In this document: in pieces, positions 23,193 through 32,842 of the stretch | Layout of the letters: each line of letters begins with the position of its first letter | How positions within the stretch are numbered: position 1 is the stretch's first letter | Source: an uncultured Geobacter sp. | GTDB lineage: Bacteria > Desulfobacterota > Desulfuromonadia > Geobacterales > Geobacteraceae | NCBI GenBank assembly: GCA_903925075.1 | Contig: CAIYDQ010000073.1 | Span: 1-35,659, forward strand | DNA: 35,659 nt | Reading direction: 5' to 3' | Notes under the pieces: model-generated | What the model was told of the DNA's origin: nothing | What the model saw: only the letters and a program-made list of their open reading frames with translations | Database searches by the model: none | Position numbers and translations under genes: made by a program

Positions 23193-25109
23193 TTATTTCA
23201 CCACGCAGAGCTGCGGCGCCGCTGTTTTGCGCCCCTTCACGAAGGCCTCGCAGTTGGCCGCGATGCCGGGGCCGTTGATCCCCAGGTCGGCCCGCAACTG
23301 GGCCTGGCTTCCCTGCTCGACGAAGGCGTCGGGTATCCCCAGACGCTTCACCCGCACGCCTGTCATCCCCGCGTCGGCCAAAAGCTCCAAAACGGCGCTG
23401 CCGAATCCGCCTTGCAGCGCGTTCTCTTCGACGGTGACCAGGCAGCCGGTCTTCTCGGCCTCGGCCAGGATCAGCTCGGAGTCCAGGGGCTTCACGAATC
23501 TCGCGTTCACCACCGAGGCGAGGATCCCTTTTTCCTTCAAGATCGCCGCCGCCTGCAGCGCCGGATAGACGGTGGAGCCGATGGCGACGATGGTCAGGTC
23601 GCCGCCGTCCAAAAGCAGCTCGCCCTTGCCGATCTCAAGCTCCGTGATGTCCGCGTCGAGGGGGACGCCGAAGCCGGCGCCGCGCGGGTAGCGCAGCGAA
23701 ACGGGGCGCCCCGAGTAGAGGGCGGTCTTCACCATGCGCCGCAGCTCGTTCTCGTCCTTGGGCGCCATCACGGTCAGCTCGGGGAGGTGTCGCAGGAAGG
23801 AGAGGTCGAAGGCGCCGTGGTGGGTCGGCCCGTCGTCGCCCACCAGGCCTGCGCGGTCAAGGGCGATGGTCACCGGCAGCTTCTGCAGGCAGATGTCGTG
23901 GAACACCTGGTCGTAGCCGCGCTGGGCGAAGGTGGAGTAGATGGCGGCCACCGGCCGGAATCCCTCGGCGGCCAGTCCCGCGGCGAAGGTGAGGGCGTGC
24001 TGCTCGGCGATCCCCACGTCGAAAAAACGATCGGGAAAGCGCTTGGCGAACGGGGAAAGCCCGGTGCCGTCCGGCATGGCGGCGGTGATCGCCACGATCT
24101 TGGGGTCGCTCTCGGCGAGCTTCACCAGGGTGTCGCCGAAGGTCGCCGTGTAGGAGGGGGGAGCGGGCTTGGCCGGGGCCGCGCCCACGGGTGCCACGGG
24201 GGCGGCCGGCGCTATGCCGTGGAACTTGTCCGGCGTGTCCTCGGCGGGCTGGTACCCTTTCCCCTTCTTGGTCATGACGTGCAAAAGGATCGGGCCTTCG
24301 ATCTGCTTCAGGTCCTCCAGCACGCTCAACAGGGTAGGGAGGTCGTGTCCGGCGATCGGCCCCACGTACTCGAAGCCGAGCGCCTCGAAGAGCGTCCCCG
24401 GGGTCAGGAACCCTTTCAGCGAATTCTCCGCGCGCTTGGCGAAATGCAGGATGTTGCCGCCGATGGCGGGGATGCTGGCCAGAAGCCCTTCCATCTCCTT
24501 CTTCAGGCTGCGGTAGTAGCTACCGGTCATCTTCCTGGAGATGAAGGAGGAGAGCGCGCCGACGTTCTTGGAGATGGACATCTCGTTGTCGTTCAGCACC
24601 ACGATCAGGTTCTTCTTCAGGTGCCCCGCCTGGTTCAGCGCCTCGAAGGCCATGCCGCCGGTGAGCGAGCCGTCGCCGATCACCGAGATCACCCGGCTCT
24701 GCTCCTCGTTCAGCGCGTTGGCGACCGCCATGCCCAGCCCCGCTGAGATGGAGGTGGAGGAGTGGCCGGCGCCGAAGGCGTCGTGGGGGGACTCGGAGCG
24801 CTTGGGAAAGCCGCTCAGCCCCTTGTAGCAGCGCTGGGTGTGGAAGTTGTCGCGGCGGCCGGTCAGGATCTTGTGGGTGTAGGCCTGGTGGCCGACGTCC
24901 CAGATGATCTTGTCCCGCGGGGAATCGAAGCAGTAGTGCAGCGCGATGCTCAGTTCGACGCAGCCGAGGTTGGAGGCCAGGTGGCCGCCGGTGGCGGTGA
25001 CCGTCTCCAGCAAAAAGGCGCGCACCTCCTCGGCAAGCGGCTCCAGTTGCTCCTCTTTCAGCTTTTTCAGGTCACCGGGACCGTTGATCTTGGCTAACAG
25101 TTTGTACAT
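23193..25109 (-). CDS. dxs: 1-deoxy-D-xylulose-5-phosphate synthase
   Basis: This 638-aa thiamine-diphosphate enzyme condenses pyruvate and glyceraldehyde 3-phosphate, the first step of the MEP isoprenoid pathway. Visible motifs are GHQAYTHK (73-80), [14 protein letters not shown] (113-126), the ThDP/Mg loop [15 protein letters not shown] (145-159), and in the transketolase-like half [19 protein letters not shown] and [18 protein letters not shown] Pro/Ala-rich linker ([19 protein letters not shown]) joins the two halves. The true start is ATG at 25109 with AAGGAG just upstream; the much longer open frame extending to 25934 is an antisense-type artefact over hpnA. It lies between hpnA and hpnH, 29 nt from hpnA, so it is probably co-transcribed to feed precursor into hopanoid synthesis. 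Confidence 0.97.
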   Translation of the reverse strand: MYKLLAKINGPGDLKKLKEEQLEPLAEEVRAFLLETVTATGGHLASNLGCVELSIALHYCFDSPRDKIIWDVGHQAYTHKILTGRRDNFHTQRCYKGLSGFPKRSESPHDAFGAGHSSTSISAGLGMAVANALNEEQSRVISVIGDGSLTGGMAFEALNQAGHLKKNLIVVLNDNEMSISKNVGALSSFISRKMTGSYYRSLKKEMEGLLASIPAIGGNILHFAKRAENSLKGFLTPGTLFEALGFEYVGPIAGHDLPTLLSVLEDLKQIEGPILLHVMTKKGKGYQPAEDTPDKFHGIAPAAPVAPVGAAPAKPAPPSYTATFGDTLVKLAESDPKIVAITAAMPDGTGLSPFAKRFPDRFFDVGIAEQHALTFAAGLAAEGFRPVAAIYSTFAQRGYDQVFHDICLQKLPVTIALDRAGLVGDDGPTHHGAFDLSFLRHLPELTVMAPKDENELRRMVKTALYSGRPVSLRYPRGAGFGVPLDADITELEIGKGELLLDGGDLTIVAIGSTVYPALQAAAILKEKGILASVVNARFVKPLDSELILAEAEKTGCLVTVEENALQGGFGSAVLELLADAGMTGVRVKRLGIPDAFVEQGSQAQLRADLGINGPGIAANCEAFVKGRKTAAPQLCVVK

Positions 25110-25138
25110 GGATCTCCTTTGAGAACCCGAGAGTAACC

Positions 25139-26125
25139 TTACTTGGCGTAGCCGTGGCTGCGAAACCAGGCGACGGCGCGCTCCAGCGACGCCTCGACCG
25201 GCGTCAGCGGCAGTCCCAGCTCGGCCACCGCCTTGCCCGGATCGAAATACATGAACTTCTTCGCCATCTGCACCCCGGCCAAGGGTATCAGCGGCTCGCG
25301 CCCGGTAACGGCCGAGAGCGCGTGGTTGGCGTAGGCCGCCAGCAGTATCGGGTAGTAGGGAAGCTTCACCCGGGGTGGCTTCATGCCGGTGATCTCGGAG
25401 AGCATGCCGAAGATGCGCGCCAGCGTCAGGTTCCGGTTCCCCAGGATGTATTTCTCCCCGACCCTCCCTTTTTGGGCGGCGAGGATGTGGCCGCGGGCGC
25501 AGGTCTCGACGTCCACCAGGTTCAACCCCGTGTCCAGATAGGCGGGCATCTTGCCGTTCAGGAAATCGACGATGATCTTGCCGGTGGGGGTGGGCTTGAT
25601 GTCCATGGGGCCGACGGGGGTCGAAGGGTTGACGATCACCAGCGGCAGGCCTTTCTCCAGGAACTCCTGCGCGGCGCGCTCGGCCAGAAACTTGCTCTTC
25701 TTGTAGTCGCCGACCATCTGGCTCAGCTCGACCGGCGTCTCCTCGTTTCCCGGCGTGCCGTCGCCGGGGTTCCCCAGGGTGCCGACGGAGCTCGTGTAGA
25801 CCGCCTTCTCGACCCCCGCTTCCAGCGCGGCCGCCAGCACGGTGCGCGTGCCGCCCACGTTGACGTCGTACATGGCCGCGGGGCTCTTGGTCCAGAGCCG
25901 GTAATCGGCGGCGGCGTGGAACAGGGTCTGGCAACCGGCGAGCCCCCGGGCAAGCAGGTCCCGGTTGCTCAGGTCCCCCTCCCAGATCTCGACGTCCAGC
26001 CCTTCCAGGTTGCGGCGGTCCGAGCCGGGACGCGCCAGCACCCGCACCCGGCAGCCGTCCTTCAACAGCTCCCGGACGATGCTGGCCCCTATGAAACCGG
26101 TGGCCCCGGTGACGAACGCCTTCAT
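25139..26125 (-). CDS. hpnA: Hopanoid-associated sugar epimerase/dehydrogenase HpnA
   Basis: This 328-aa extended short-chain dehydrogenase has the NAD(P)-binding motif GATGFIG at residues 7-13, TSS at 111-113 and YKKSK (Tyr141, Lys145), i.e. the full catalytic set. It belongs to the HpnA family (hopanoid-associated sugar epimerase), thought to act on the sugar-derived head group or side chain of extended hopanoids; its exact reaction is not settled. It begins 13 nt after the shc stop and is followed 29 nt later by dxs. The frame is intact and of normal length. A general dihydroflavonol reductase-like activity is the alternative, but the neighbours support HpnA. Confidence 0.94.
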   Translation of the reverse strand: MKAFVTGATGFIGASIVRELLKDGCRVRVLARPGSDRRNLEGLDVEIWEGDLSNRDLLARGLAGCQTLFHAAADYRLWTKSPAAMYDVNVGGTRTVLAAALEAGVEKAVYTSSVGTLGNPGDGTPGNEETPVELSQMVGDYKKSKFLAERAAQEFLEKGLPLVIVNPSTPVGPMDIKPTPTGKIIVDFLNGKMPAYLDTGLNLVDVETCARGHILAAQKGRVGEKYILGNRNLTLARIFGMLSEITGMKPPRVKLPYYPILLAAYANHALSAVTGREPLIPLAGVQMAKKFMYFDPGKAVAELGLPLTPVEASLERAVAWFRSHGYAK

Positions 26126-26138
26126 CCGCGGGCTCCCG

Positions 26139-28181
26139 TCACCCCTGACCGCCGGTCAGGTTGCGGTAGGTCCCCAGCGCCATCAGCGGGAAGCAGTTGC
26201 GGTAGATGTGATACTTGATCATGAAGAACTTGGGAAAACCGGTGCCGGTGTACTGCGTCTCGTCCCAGGTGCCGTCCCCTTTCTGGGTGGAAAGAAGGTA
26301 CTGCACGCCGCGCGCCACGGTGGAGGAGCCGGCCTCGCCCGCCGCCATCAGGGCCAGAAGCGCCCAGCCGGTCTGCGAAGCGGTGCTGGCGCCGATGCCG
26401 GCCAGGGTGCGGTCGTGGTAGGACTCGCAGGTCTCCCCCCAGCCGCCGTCGATGTTCTGGCGCGACTTGACCCAGTTCACCGCCTTTCTGATATAGGGCT
26501 GCTGCAGATCCTCGCCGATCGCCGCCAGGCCGCACATCACCGACCAGGTGCCGTAGAGGTAGTTCACCCCCCAGCGTCCCCACCAGGGACCCTCGGGCTC
26601 CTGGGTCTTTCTCAGGAATTCGATGGCGCGCTCGGCGGCCGGGAAATCCTTGGCATAGCCGAAGGTTCCCATCAGCTCCAGCATCCTGCCGGTCAGGTCG
26701 GCCGTGGGGGGATCGATCAGCGCCTCCAGGTCGGCGAAGGGTATCTTGTTCAAGAGGTACTTGGTGTTGTCCTTGTCGAAGGCGCCCCAGCCGCCGTTCT
26801 TGCTCTGCATCCCCAGGCACCAGTTGATGCCGCGCTTGATGGCGCCGTTCATCGACTTGCCGTCCTTCACCTGGATCCCCTTCAGGGCGATCATGACGAA
26901 ACCGGAGTCGTCGACGTCGGGGTACCAGTCGTTCAGGAACTCGAAGGCCCAGCCGCCGCTTTCCAGCTCGGGGGACTTGATGCGCCAGTCGCCCGGTTTT
27001 CTCACTTCCTTGTCCAGCAGCCACTGGGCCGCCTTGACCAGGGAGGGGTGGTCCGGCGGCACGCCCGAGTCGGTGAGCGCCTTCAGCGCCAGGGCGGTGT
27101 CCCAGACCGGCGAGATGCAGGATTGCAGCACCAGTTCCTGATCGCTCTCGATGCAGAAGTTGGCCAGCGCCTCCAGCCCCCGGGCGACCGCCGGGTGGTC
27201 GTTTTGGTAGCCGAGGGCGTGCAGCGAAAGGATCGCGTTCAACATGGCGGGCTGGATGCCGCCCCAGTCGCCGGTCGATTCCTGGTGCTCCAGCACCCAC
27301 TTCTCGGCCATGGCCAGCGCCTTCTTCTTGAAGGGGCGGATCGGGCTGCTCTCGTACACCTTCAACAGGTGGTCGGCGCCGATGAAGAAGTTCTTCCAGG
27401 TGAGGATGCCGTCTTCCTTGGTGAAGGTGTAGTCGATCGGGCGCGGCGGCCGCACGAACAGCTCCTGCACGCGCATCGGCGGGGGGAGCTTGTGCACCGG
27501 GCGGCTGGTCATGACGATGGAGAGCGGGATGATGGTGGCGCGCGCCCAGCTGGAGAACTCGTACATGTTGAAGTAGGCCCAGTTGGGGAGCAAGGTGAGC
27601 TCCACCGGCATGCTGGGGACGCCGAACCAGGCGAATTCGCCGAACAGCGCCAGGAATATCTTGGTGAAGACGCGGGTCTTGATGATGCCGCCCTGCTCCA
27701 GCACGAACTTGCGCGCCTTCACCATGGCCGGGTGCTCGGCCGGATAGCCGGCGAGCTTCAAGGCGAAGTAGGCCTCGACCGTGGTGGAGAGGTCGCCGGG
27801 GCCGCCGTAATAGATGGTCCAGAAGCCTTCCTCGGTCTGCTTGGACAGCAGGTAGTTGGCCATCTTGCGCTGGCGCTCGAAGTCGACCAGTTCCAGGAAG
27901 TGGAAGAGCATGATGTATTCGGCGGTGATGGTGACGTTGGATTCGAGTTCGGCCCACCAATATCCTTTCGGGAGCTGCTCTCCGAAGAAGAAATCGCGGC
28001 TGGCTTCGATGGCGACGTCCAGCGGGCTCTTCGCCTTGCCCTGCTTCCGTTTCCAGATGGAAGGGGGAAGGTGATGCACCTTTGCTCCTGACTTCTGGCC
28101 GGCACTTTCATCGGGTTCCACGGCGGCGCCGTTGAACGAGGTGAGCGCATTCGATATGGGGTGCTTGAAGGGTGAGGTCAC
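26139..28181 (-). CDS. shc: Squalene-hopene cyclase
   Basis: This 680-aa cyclase converts squalene to hopene/diplopterol at the inner membrane. Multiple QW-type repeats are present, including GDWGGIQPAML, SGGWAFEF, GGWGAFDKD, GPWWGRWGVNYLYGTWSVM and GGWGETCES. The catalytic motif reads DVDDSG at residues 422-427, where most family members have DxDDTA; all three Asp are kept. I chose GTG at 28181, with AAGGAG 6 nt upstream; ATG at 28217 would place that Shine-Dalgarno sequence inside the coding region. It is the first gene of the minus-strand hopanoid operon and diverges from hpnN. The hpnC, hpnD and hpnE genes for squalene synthesis are not in this window. Confidence 0.96.
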   Translation of the reverse strand: MTSPFKHPISNALTSFNGAAVEPDESAGQKSGAKVHHLPPSIWKRKQGKAKSPLDVAIEASRDFFFGEQLPKGYWWAELESNVTITAEYIMLFHFLELVDFERQRKMANYLLSKQTEEGFWTIYYGGPGDLSTTVEAYFALKLAGYPAEHPAMVKARKFVLEQGGIIKTRVFTKIFLALFGEFAWFGVPSMPVELTLLPNWAYFNMYEFSSWARATIIPLSIVMTSRPVHKLPPPMRVQELFVRPPRPIDYTFTKEDGILTWKNFFIGADHLLKVYESSPIRPFKKKALAMAEKWVLEHQESTGDWGGIQPAMLNAILSLHALGYQNDHPAVARGLEALANFCIESDQELVLQSCISPVWDTALALKALTDSGVPPDHPSLVKAAQWLLDKEVRKPGDWRIKSPELESGGWAFEFLNDWYPDVDDSGFVMIALKGIQVKDGKSMNGAIKRGINWCLGMQSKNGGWGAFDKDNTKYLLNKIPFADLEALIDPPTADLTGRMLELMGTFGYAKDFPAAERAIEFLRKTQEPEGPWWGRWGVNYLYGTWSVMCGLAAIGEDLQQPYIRKAVNWVKSRQNIDGGWGETCESYHDRTLAGIGASTASQTGWALLALMAAGEAGSSTVARGVQYLLSTQKGDGTWDETQYTGTGFPKFFMIKYHIYRNCFPLMALGTYRNLTGGQG

Positions 28182-28414
28182 CACATACTCCTTTTGGCAA
28201 GATTGGCGCAAATTCATCAGTGTAGCCGTTGGGCTAATAAGTTACAAGCTGCGAGGCATACCACATTTTTGGGCAAAGGTATACTTTTTTTTCCGCAGCC
28301 GGGCATCTTTTATCAATGGAAACCCATAGTTTGCTGGTGATTGTTGATTTATGCGGCTTGGGTGTGCTAGTTTGCACTGCGCAATTTCGCGCCGATCAAA
28401 GCTCCAGAGGTTAT
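28182..28414. promoter_or_regulatory. Divergent promoter region between shc and hpnN
   Basis: This 233-bp AT-rich gap must hold the promoters for both hopanoid transcripts. On the plus strand, TTGATT with TAGTTT 18 nt later is a weak candidate for hpnN. No clear single -35/-10 pair stands out for shc, and no strong dyad is seen. Confidence 0.4.
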
Positions 28415-31063
28415 ATGAAAGAAACGCTAAAAAAGGGAGGGATGCTCTTCTCCCTGTCGGCGCGGCGCCCGTGGCTGGTACTATCAGTCGCCCTGCTGCT
28501 GTCGGCGCTCTCCATCTGGTTCACCTGGCAGCGCATGGAGTTTCTCACCGGACGCGACCAGCTGATGCCGGAGAACACCTCCTTCAACCGCGACTTCGCC
28601 GCCTTCCGCGCCGAGTTCGGCGACATGGAGGACATCGTGGTGGTGATCGAGAGCGCCGACGCCGAGCGCGCCGGCCTCTTCGGCAAAAGGCTCTACGACG
28701 CGCTTTCCAAAGACAAGGAGCACTTCTCCGAGATCTTCTATCCTTTCGCGCTCCCTTTTTTCCAGAAAAACGGGCTGTTGTTCATGCCGCTTGAGGACAT
28801 CAAGGAACTGCACCGAAACCTGAGCCTGGCGGCGCCGGTGCTGAAGGAGCTCTCCCGCGCGCCCTCGGTGCAGACCCTTTTCACCTTTCTCACCCGCAAC
28901 ATGGAGAGCTACGTCGCCGGCGACACGACGCAGCTCCCCGGCATCGTCTTCATGCTCGACAAGCTGGGCGCGGGCTTCGCCGGCTTCGGCGCGGGGCAGG
29001 GCGGCCCCCCCTCGCTGGAAGGCTTCTTCATGAGCTCCGATTCCTCCTTCGCCCGCGCGGGGAGGCAGCAGATACTGACCGCGCTGCCGGTTAGAAAGAA
29101 CGTGGGCTTCGTGCCGGCCGGCGCCGCCATCGCCAAGATCCGCGCCGAGATCGGCAAGCTGAAGGCGCTCCCCGAATTCAAGGGGGTGAGCGCGGGGCTG
29201 ACCGGCTCGCCGGTGCTGGAAAACGAGGAGATGGCCACCAGCCAAAAGGACATCACCCTTGCCACCTGCGTCTCGCTGGCGCTCACCGTGGTGCTGCTGC
29301 TGTTGGCCTTTCGCGGGGTGCTGAACGTGTTCGCCGCCATGGTCACGCTGCTGGTCGCCATCTCGCTCTCCTTCGGCTTCGCCACCCTGGCCGTGGGGCA
29401 TTTGAACATCCTCTCCATGGTCTTCGCCATCATGCTGATCGGCATCGGCATCGAGTACGGCATCCAGCTGGTGCTGCGCTACCAGGAGGAGTTAAGGCTG
29501 GGCGAGAGCGAACTGGACGCCATCGCCATCGGCCTCAACCGCAACGTCTGGGCCATCGTCATGGCCGCGGCCACCGTCGCCGCCGCCTTTTTCACCTTCA
29601 TCTTCACCGATTTCAAGGGGATCGCCGAGTTGGGCGTGATCGCCGCCGGCGGGGTGGCGATCTGCGTGGCCGTCACCTTCACCGTGCTCCCCTCCATGCT
29701 GGTGCTCTTGGCCCGGCACCGCAAGCCGCGTCGGGTGGCGGGCGCGGCCGGGCGGGCGGGGGAGGGCAGGCTCTCCTTCCTGTTCGCCCGCCCGAAGCTG
29801 GTGATTGCCGCGACCGCCGCGCTCTGCCTGGCCTCGCTCTATCCGCTCTCCCGGATCGACTTCGATTACAACCTGATGAACCTGCAGGCCAAGGGTCTGG
29901 AGTCGGTGAACTACGCCTACAAGCTGATGCGCAGCAAGGAGAACGCCGGCTATTTCGCCGCGCTGACCGCGGGAAGCAAGGCGGAGCTCGCGGCCAAGAC
30001 CCGGGCCCTGGAGGCGCTGCCGGCGGTGGACCACGTGGTGAGCGTCGACTCCTTCGTGCCGGACCGGCAGCCGGAGAAGCTGGCCGAATTGGCCGCCATC
30101 CGCCGGGAGCTGAGCGACGTCAAGCCGGTCAAGTACGAGGAGGATCTCTCGCTCATGGAGCTTCCCACCGTGTTCGAGAACTTCAGAAACGCCGTGGTCA
30201 AGCTGAAGGGGCGCCTGGAAGCCGAGCGCCGTCCCGAGGCGAAGCAGGCGGCGGGCTTTCTCGCCGTGCTGGATCGCTTCTTCGCCGGGCTGGAGAAGGA
30301 GCGGGACAAGAACGCGGTCGGCATTTTGCAGGATTTTCAGGGGGGGATGTTCCGGGAGCTTCCCGAGAAGATAGCGCTTTTGAAGGAGAGCCTGAACGCC
30401 GCGCCGGTGACCGAGGCCGACGTCCCGGAGCAGCTGCGCAGCCGCTTCGTCGGCAAGAGCGGCAAGTTCATGCTGCAGGTGGCGCCCAAGGGGGAGATCT
30501 TCGATCTCAAGCCGCTGAAGGCGTTTCTGGACGACGTGCGGCGCGTCGATCTGCACGCCACCGGCGAGCCGGTCATGGTCTACGAGTCGATGACCATCAT
30601 GCGCGACGCCTACCGGCTGGCCTTCGTCTACGCCTTCGTCGCCATCGTGGTCATCCTGCTGATCGCCTTCAGGAGCGTCAAGTTCGCCTTGATCGGGCTG
30701 GTGCCGCTGGTAATCGGGATACTCTTCATGGTGGCCGGCATGTGGCTTTGCGGCATCAGCTTCAACTCGGCCAACGTCATCGTCATGCCGCTGGTGCTTG
30801 GGATCGCCGTCGATTCGGGGATCTACATCATCAACCGTTTCCGGCGCGAGGAGGGGAGCGCCGCCTCGGTGATCATGAGCAGCACCGGAGTCGGCGTGCT
30901 CCTGAACACCCTGACCATCATGGCGAGCTTCGGCGCGTTGATGGTGGCCCATCACCAGGGGGTGTTCAGCATCGGCGCGGTCATGTCGCTGGGGATGATC
31001 GCCTGCCAGATCGCCTTCATGATCTCGCTGCCGGCGGTGCTGACCCTGGCCGGTAAGAGATGA
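28415..31063 (+). CDS. hpnN: Hopanoid transporter HpnN (RND family)
   Basis: This 882-aa protein is an RND/MMPL-type exporter of the HpnN family, which moves hopanoids from the inner to the outer membrane. It shows the usual duplication: one transmembrane helix, a large periplasmic loop, then five to six helices, twice. Helix groups include LATCVSLALTVVLLLLAF, LNILSMVFAIMLIGIGIEYG and, in the second half, LAFVYAFVAIVVILLIAF and ANVIVMPLVLGIAVDSGIYI. The periplasmic N-terminal motif LTGRDQLMPENTSFNRDF is typical. ATG at 28415 is chosen because AGAGG lies just upstream and it gives the normal short cytoplasmic N-terminus; the longer frame from 28316 adds unrelated residues. The stop overlaps the next gene by ATGA. 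Confidence 0.95.
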   Translation: MKETLKKGGMLFSLSARRPWLVLSVALLLSALSIWFTWQRMEFLTGRDQLMPENTSFNRDFAAFRAEFGDMEDIVVVIESADAERAGLFGKRLYDALSKDKEHFSEIFYPFALPFFQKNGLLFMPLEDIKELHRNLSLAAPVLKELSRAPSVQTLFTFLTRNMESYVAGDTTQLPGIVFMLDKLGAGFAGFGAGQGGPPSLEGFFMSSDSSFARAGRQQILTALPVRKNVGFVPAGAAIAKIRAEIGKLKALPEFKGVSAGLTGSPVLENEEMATSQKDITLATCVSLALTVVLLLLAFRGVLNVFAAMVTLLVAISLSFGFATLAVGHLNILSMVFAIMLIGIGIEYGIQLVLRYQEELRLGESELDAIAIGLNRNVWAIVMAAATVAAAFFTFIFTDFKGIAELGVIAAGGVAICVAVTFTVLPSMLVLLARHRKPRRVAGAAGRAGEGRLSFLFARPKLVIAATAALCLASLYPLSRIDFDYNLMNLQAKGLESVNYAYKLMRSKENAGYFAALTAGSKAELAAKTRALEALPAVDHVVSVDSFVPDRQPEKLAELAAIRRELSDVKPVKYEEDLSLMELPTVFENFRNAVVKLKGRLEAERRPEAKQAAGFLAVLDRFFAGLEKERDKNAVGILQDFQGGMFRELPEKIALLKESLNAAPVTEADVPEQLRSRFVGKSGKFMLQVAPKGEIFDLKPLKAFLDDVRRVDLHATGEPVMVYESMTIMRDAYRLAFVYAFVAIVVILLIAFRSVKFALIGLVPLVIGILFMVAGMWLCGISFNSANVIVMPLVLGIAVDSGIYIINRFRREEGSAASVIMSSTGVGVLLNTLTIMASFGALMVAHHQGVFSIGAVMSLGMIACQIAFMISLPAVLTLAGKR

Positions 31064-31671
31064 GCGGGGCCGAGGCGGCGCCTTTGATAGCAGCAGCTCC
31101 GAAAAACGATTCCCTGCGCGGGGCGGTGACGCTTGCCCACTTTTTCCTGAGGCAACGGCTGCGCCCGGGAGACCTGGCGCTCGACGCCACCTGCGGCAAC
31201 GGCCTGGACACGCGGCTCTTGGCCGAACTGACGGGACCAGAGGGACGGGTCTGGGGCTTCGACCTGCAAGCGGCGGCAATCGCCGCCACCCGGGCGCTGC
31301 TGGAGCGGGAGGGACGCCTAGCCCAGGTCACCTTGATCGAGGCCGGCCATGAACGTCTCGCCGAGTTTGCGCCCGCCGGCCTTCGGGCGGCCGTCTTCAA
31401 CCTGGGCTATCTCCCCGGCGGCGACCCCGCCTTCACCACCTCTCCGGCCAGCACCCTCTCCGCGCTGCGACAGGCGGCTTCGCTCCTGGCGCGACAAGGG
31501 ATCATCGTCGTCTCCCTCTACACGGGGCACGAGGGGGGAGTCGAGGAGGCGCTCGCGGTGGAGAGGTGGGGCGCGGCTCTCGCGCCCAAGGAGTTCAACG
31601 TCTGGTGCAGCCGCCAGTTGAACCGTCCCGCAATCGCACCCTACCTGATGCTGGTGGAGCGCACCCGATGA
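31060..31671 (+). CDS. MnmM/YtqB-like class I SAM methyltransferase
   Basis: This 203-aa methyltransferase has SAM-binding motif I as LALDATCGNGLDTRLLAEL and a catalytic-region motif VFNLGYLPGGDPAFTTSPAST. Both are typical of the family once called putative rRNA methylase (YtqB), now known in Gram-positives as MnmM, which methylates the aminomethyl group on tRNA U34. It could have that role here; the context inside a hopanoid operon also allows a hopanoid-related methylation, for which there is no sequence support. Its ATG overlaps the hpnN stop (ATGA) and hpnI starts 7 nt after its stop, so it is surely co-transcribed. It is not HpnP, the C2 hopanoid methylase, which is a radical SAM protein. 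Confidence 0.85.
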   Translation: MSGAEAAPLIAAAPKNDSLRGAVTLAHFFLRQRLRPGDLALDATCGNGLDTRLLAELTGPEGRVWGFDLQAAAIAATRALLEREGRLAQVTLIEAGHERLAEFAPAGLRAAVFNLGYLPGGDPAFTTSPASTLSALRQAASLLARQGIIVVSLYTGHEGGVEEALAVERWGAALAPKEFNVWCSRQLNRPAIAPYLMLVERTR

Positions 31672-31678
31672 GGCCTGC

Positions 31679-32827
31679 ATGCTGCGCGAACTGATCCCTT
31701 TCCTGATAACCGCCCCGGCGCTCGCCTACGCCTGCATCACGCTCTACTGCGGCCGCAGTTTCTTCGCCAAGCCCCGGGCCTTGCCCGACTTCGCCCCCCC
31801 GGTCTCCATCCTCAAACCGGTGAAAGGGATGGACGCCGACAGTTTCGATAATTTCGCCTCCCTGTGCCGTCAGGATTACCCGCAGTTCCAGATCGTCTTC
31901 GCGGCGGCTTCGCCCGCGGATCCGGTGATCCCGGTGATTGAGCGGCTGATGGCGGCCTTTCCGGGGGGGGACATCGCCCTGGTGGTGGACGGCGCCATCC
32001 ATGGTGCCAACTACAAGGTGTGCAACCTGATGCACGCCTACCAAAAGGCCAAATATCCGCTGCTCATCGTCTGCGACAGCGACATCAGGGTGCGGGAGAG
32101 TTATCTGCGGGAGGTCTGCGCGCCGTTTGCCGATCCCCGGGTGGGGTTGGTCACCTCCTTGTACCGCAGCTCCGGCGTGCGGGGGGTGGGCTGCGCCGTC
32201 GAGGCGCTCGGTTTTTCCTGCGAGATGGTGCCCAACGTGATGACTGCGCTGAAGTTGGAGGGGTTGAGTTTCGCCCTGGGCGCGTCCATGGCCCTGCGGC
32301 GCAGCGCGCTGGAGCGGATCGGCGGTTTCCGGGCGCTGGTCGACTACCTGGCCGACGACTATCAACTGGGCAACATGATCCATCGCGCCGGTTTTCGGCT
32401 GGAGCTCTCGCCCTATTTCGTGGAGAGCGCCATGCACGGCAGCGAGACGGTAGCCGAGGTGCTGGTGCGGCAGCTGCGCTGGGGGCGCACCATGCGCGTC
32501 TCCCGGCCGGGCGGTTATCTGGCCTCGGGCGTCACGCTCCCCTTCCCGGGGGCTCTGGTGGCCCTGGCCGTTTCCGGGTTTTCCCGGCAGGGCGTGGCGG
32601 CGGCGGCGCTCCTCTATCTGGTGAGGGGAGCCGTGGCTTTGGTCTACAGCCGCGTCTGGGTGAGCGATCGGCTGCTGCCGCGCTGGCTCTGGCTGCTGCC
32701 GCTAAGAGACGCGCTCTCCTTCGGGGTCTGGGCGCTGTCGCTCGTCGGCAACCGCGTGGTCTGGCGCGGCCACCGGTTCCATCTGTCCAAGGGGGGGAAG
32801 ATCGTGGAAATACAGGAGAAAGGCTGA
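31679..32827 (+). CDS. hpnI: Hopanoid glycosyltransferase HpnI
   Basis: This 382-aa family-2/21 type glycosyltransferase has an N-terminal membrane helix (LIPFLITAPALAYACITLY) and a cytoplasmic GT-A domain. Motifs in order are PPVSILKPVKGMD, the DGAIHGANYKVCNLMHA block, CDSDIRV (the D-x-D), YLADDYQLG and QLRWGRTMR (the Q-x-x-R-W site, as in ceramide glucosyltransferases). Two or three helices follow at the C-terminus. HpnI adds N-acetylglucosamine to bacteriohopanetetrol, the first step towards the glucosamine and cyclitol ether head groups. hpnK and hpnJ, which usually act next, are not in this window. It is the last gene of the hpnN transcript. Confidence 0.93.
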   Translation: MLRELIPFLITAPALAYACITLYCGRSFFAKPRALPDFAPPVSILKPVKGMDADSFDNFASLCRQDYPQFQIVFAAASPADPVIPVIERLMAAFPGGDIALVVDGAIHGANYKVCNLMHAYQKAKYPLLIVCDSDIRVRESYLREVCAPFADPRVGLVTSLYRSSGVRGVGCAVEALGFSCEMVPNVMTALKLEGLSFALGASMALRRSALERIGGFRALVDYLADDYQLGNMIHRAGFRLELSPYFVESAMHGSETVAEVLVRQLRWGRTMRVSRPGGYLASGVTLPFPGALVALAVSGFSRQGVAAAALLYLVRGAVALVYSRVWVSDRLLPRWLWLLPLRDALSFGVWALSLVGNRVVWRGHRFHLSKGGKIVEIQEKG

Positions 32828-32842
32828 GGCAAACCTGAAGGC

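Noticed and set aside
25110..25934. N-terminal extension of dxs to 913 residues.
   Set aside because: The extra residues overlap hpnA on the same strand, and the ATG at 25109 has a good Shine-Dalgarno sequence and the normal Dxs N-terminus.
23184..31279. Long open frames antisense to the hopanoid genes (for example 23184-24746 +, 25965-28091 +, 29492-31279 -).
   Set aside because: They lie opposite well-recognised genes in high-GC sequence, have low-complexity His/Gly/Arg/Glu-rich products and no family match. They are codon-bias shadows.
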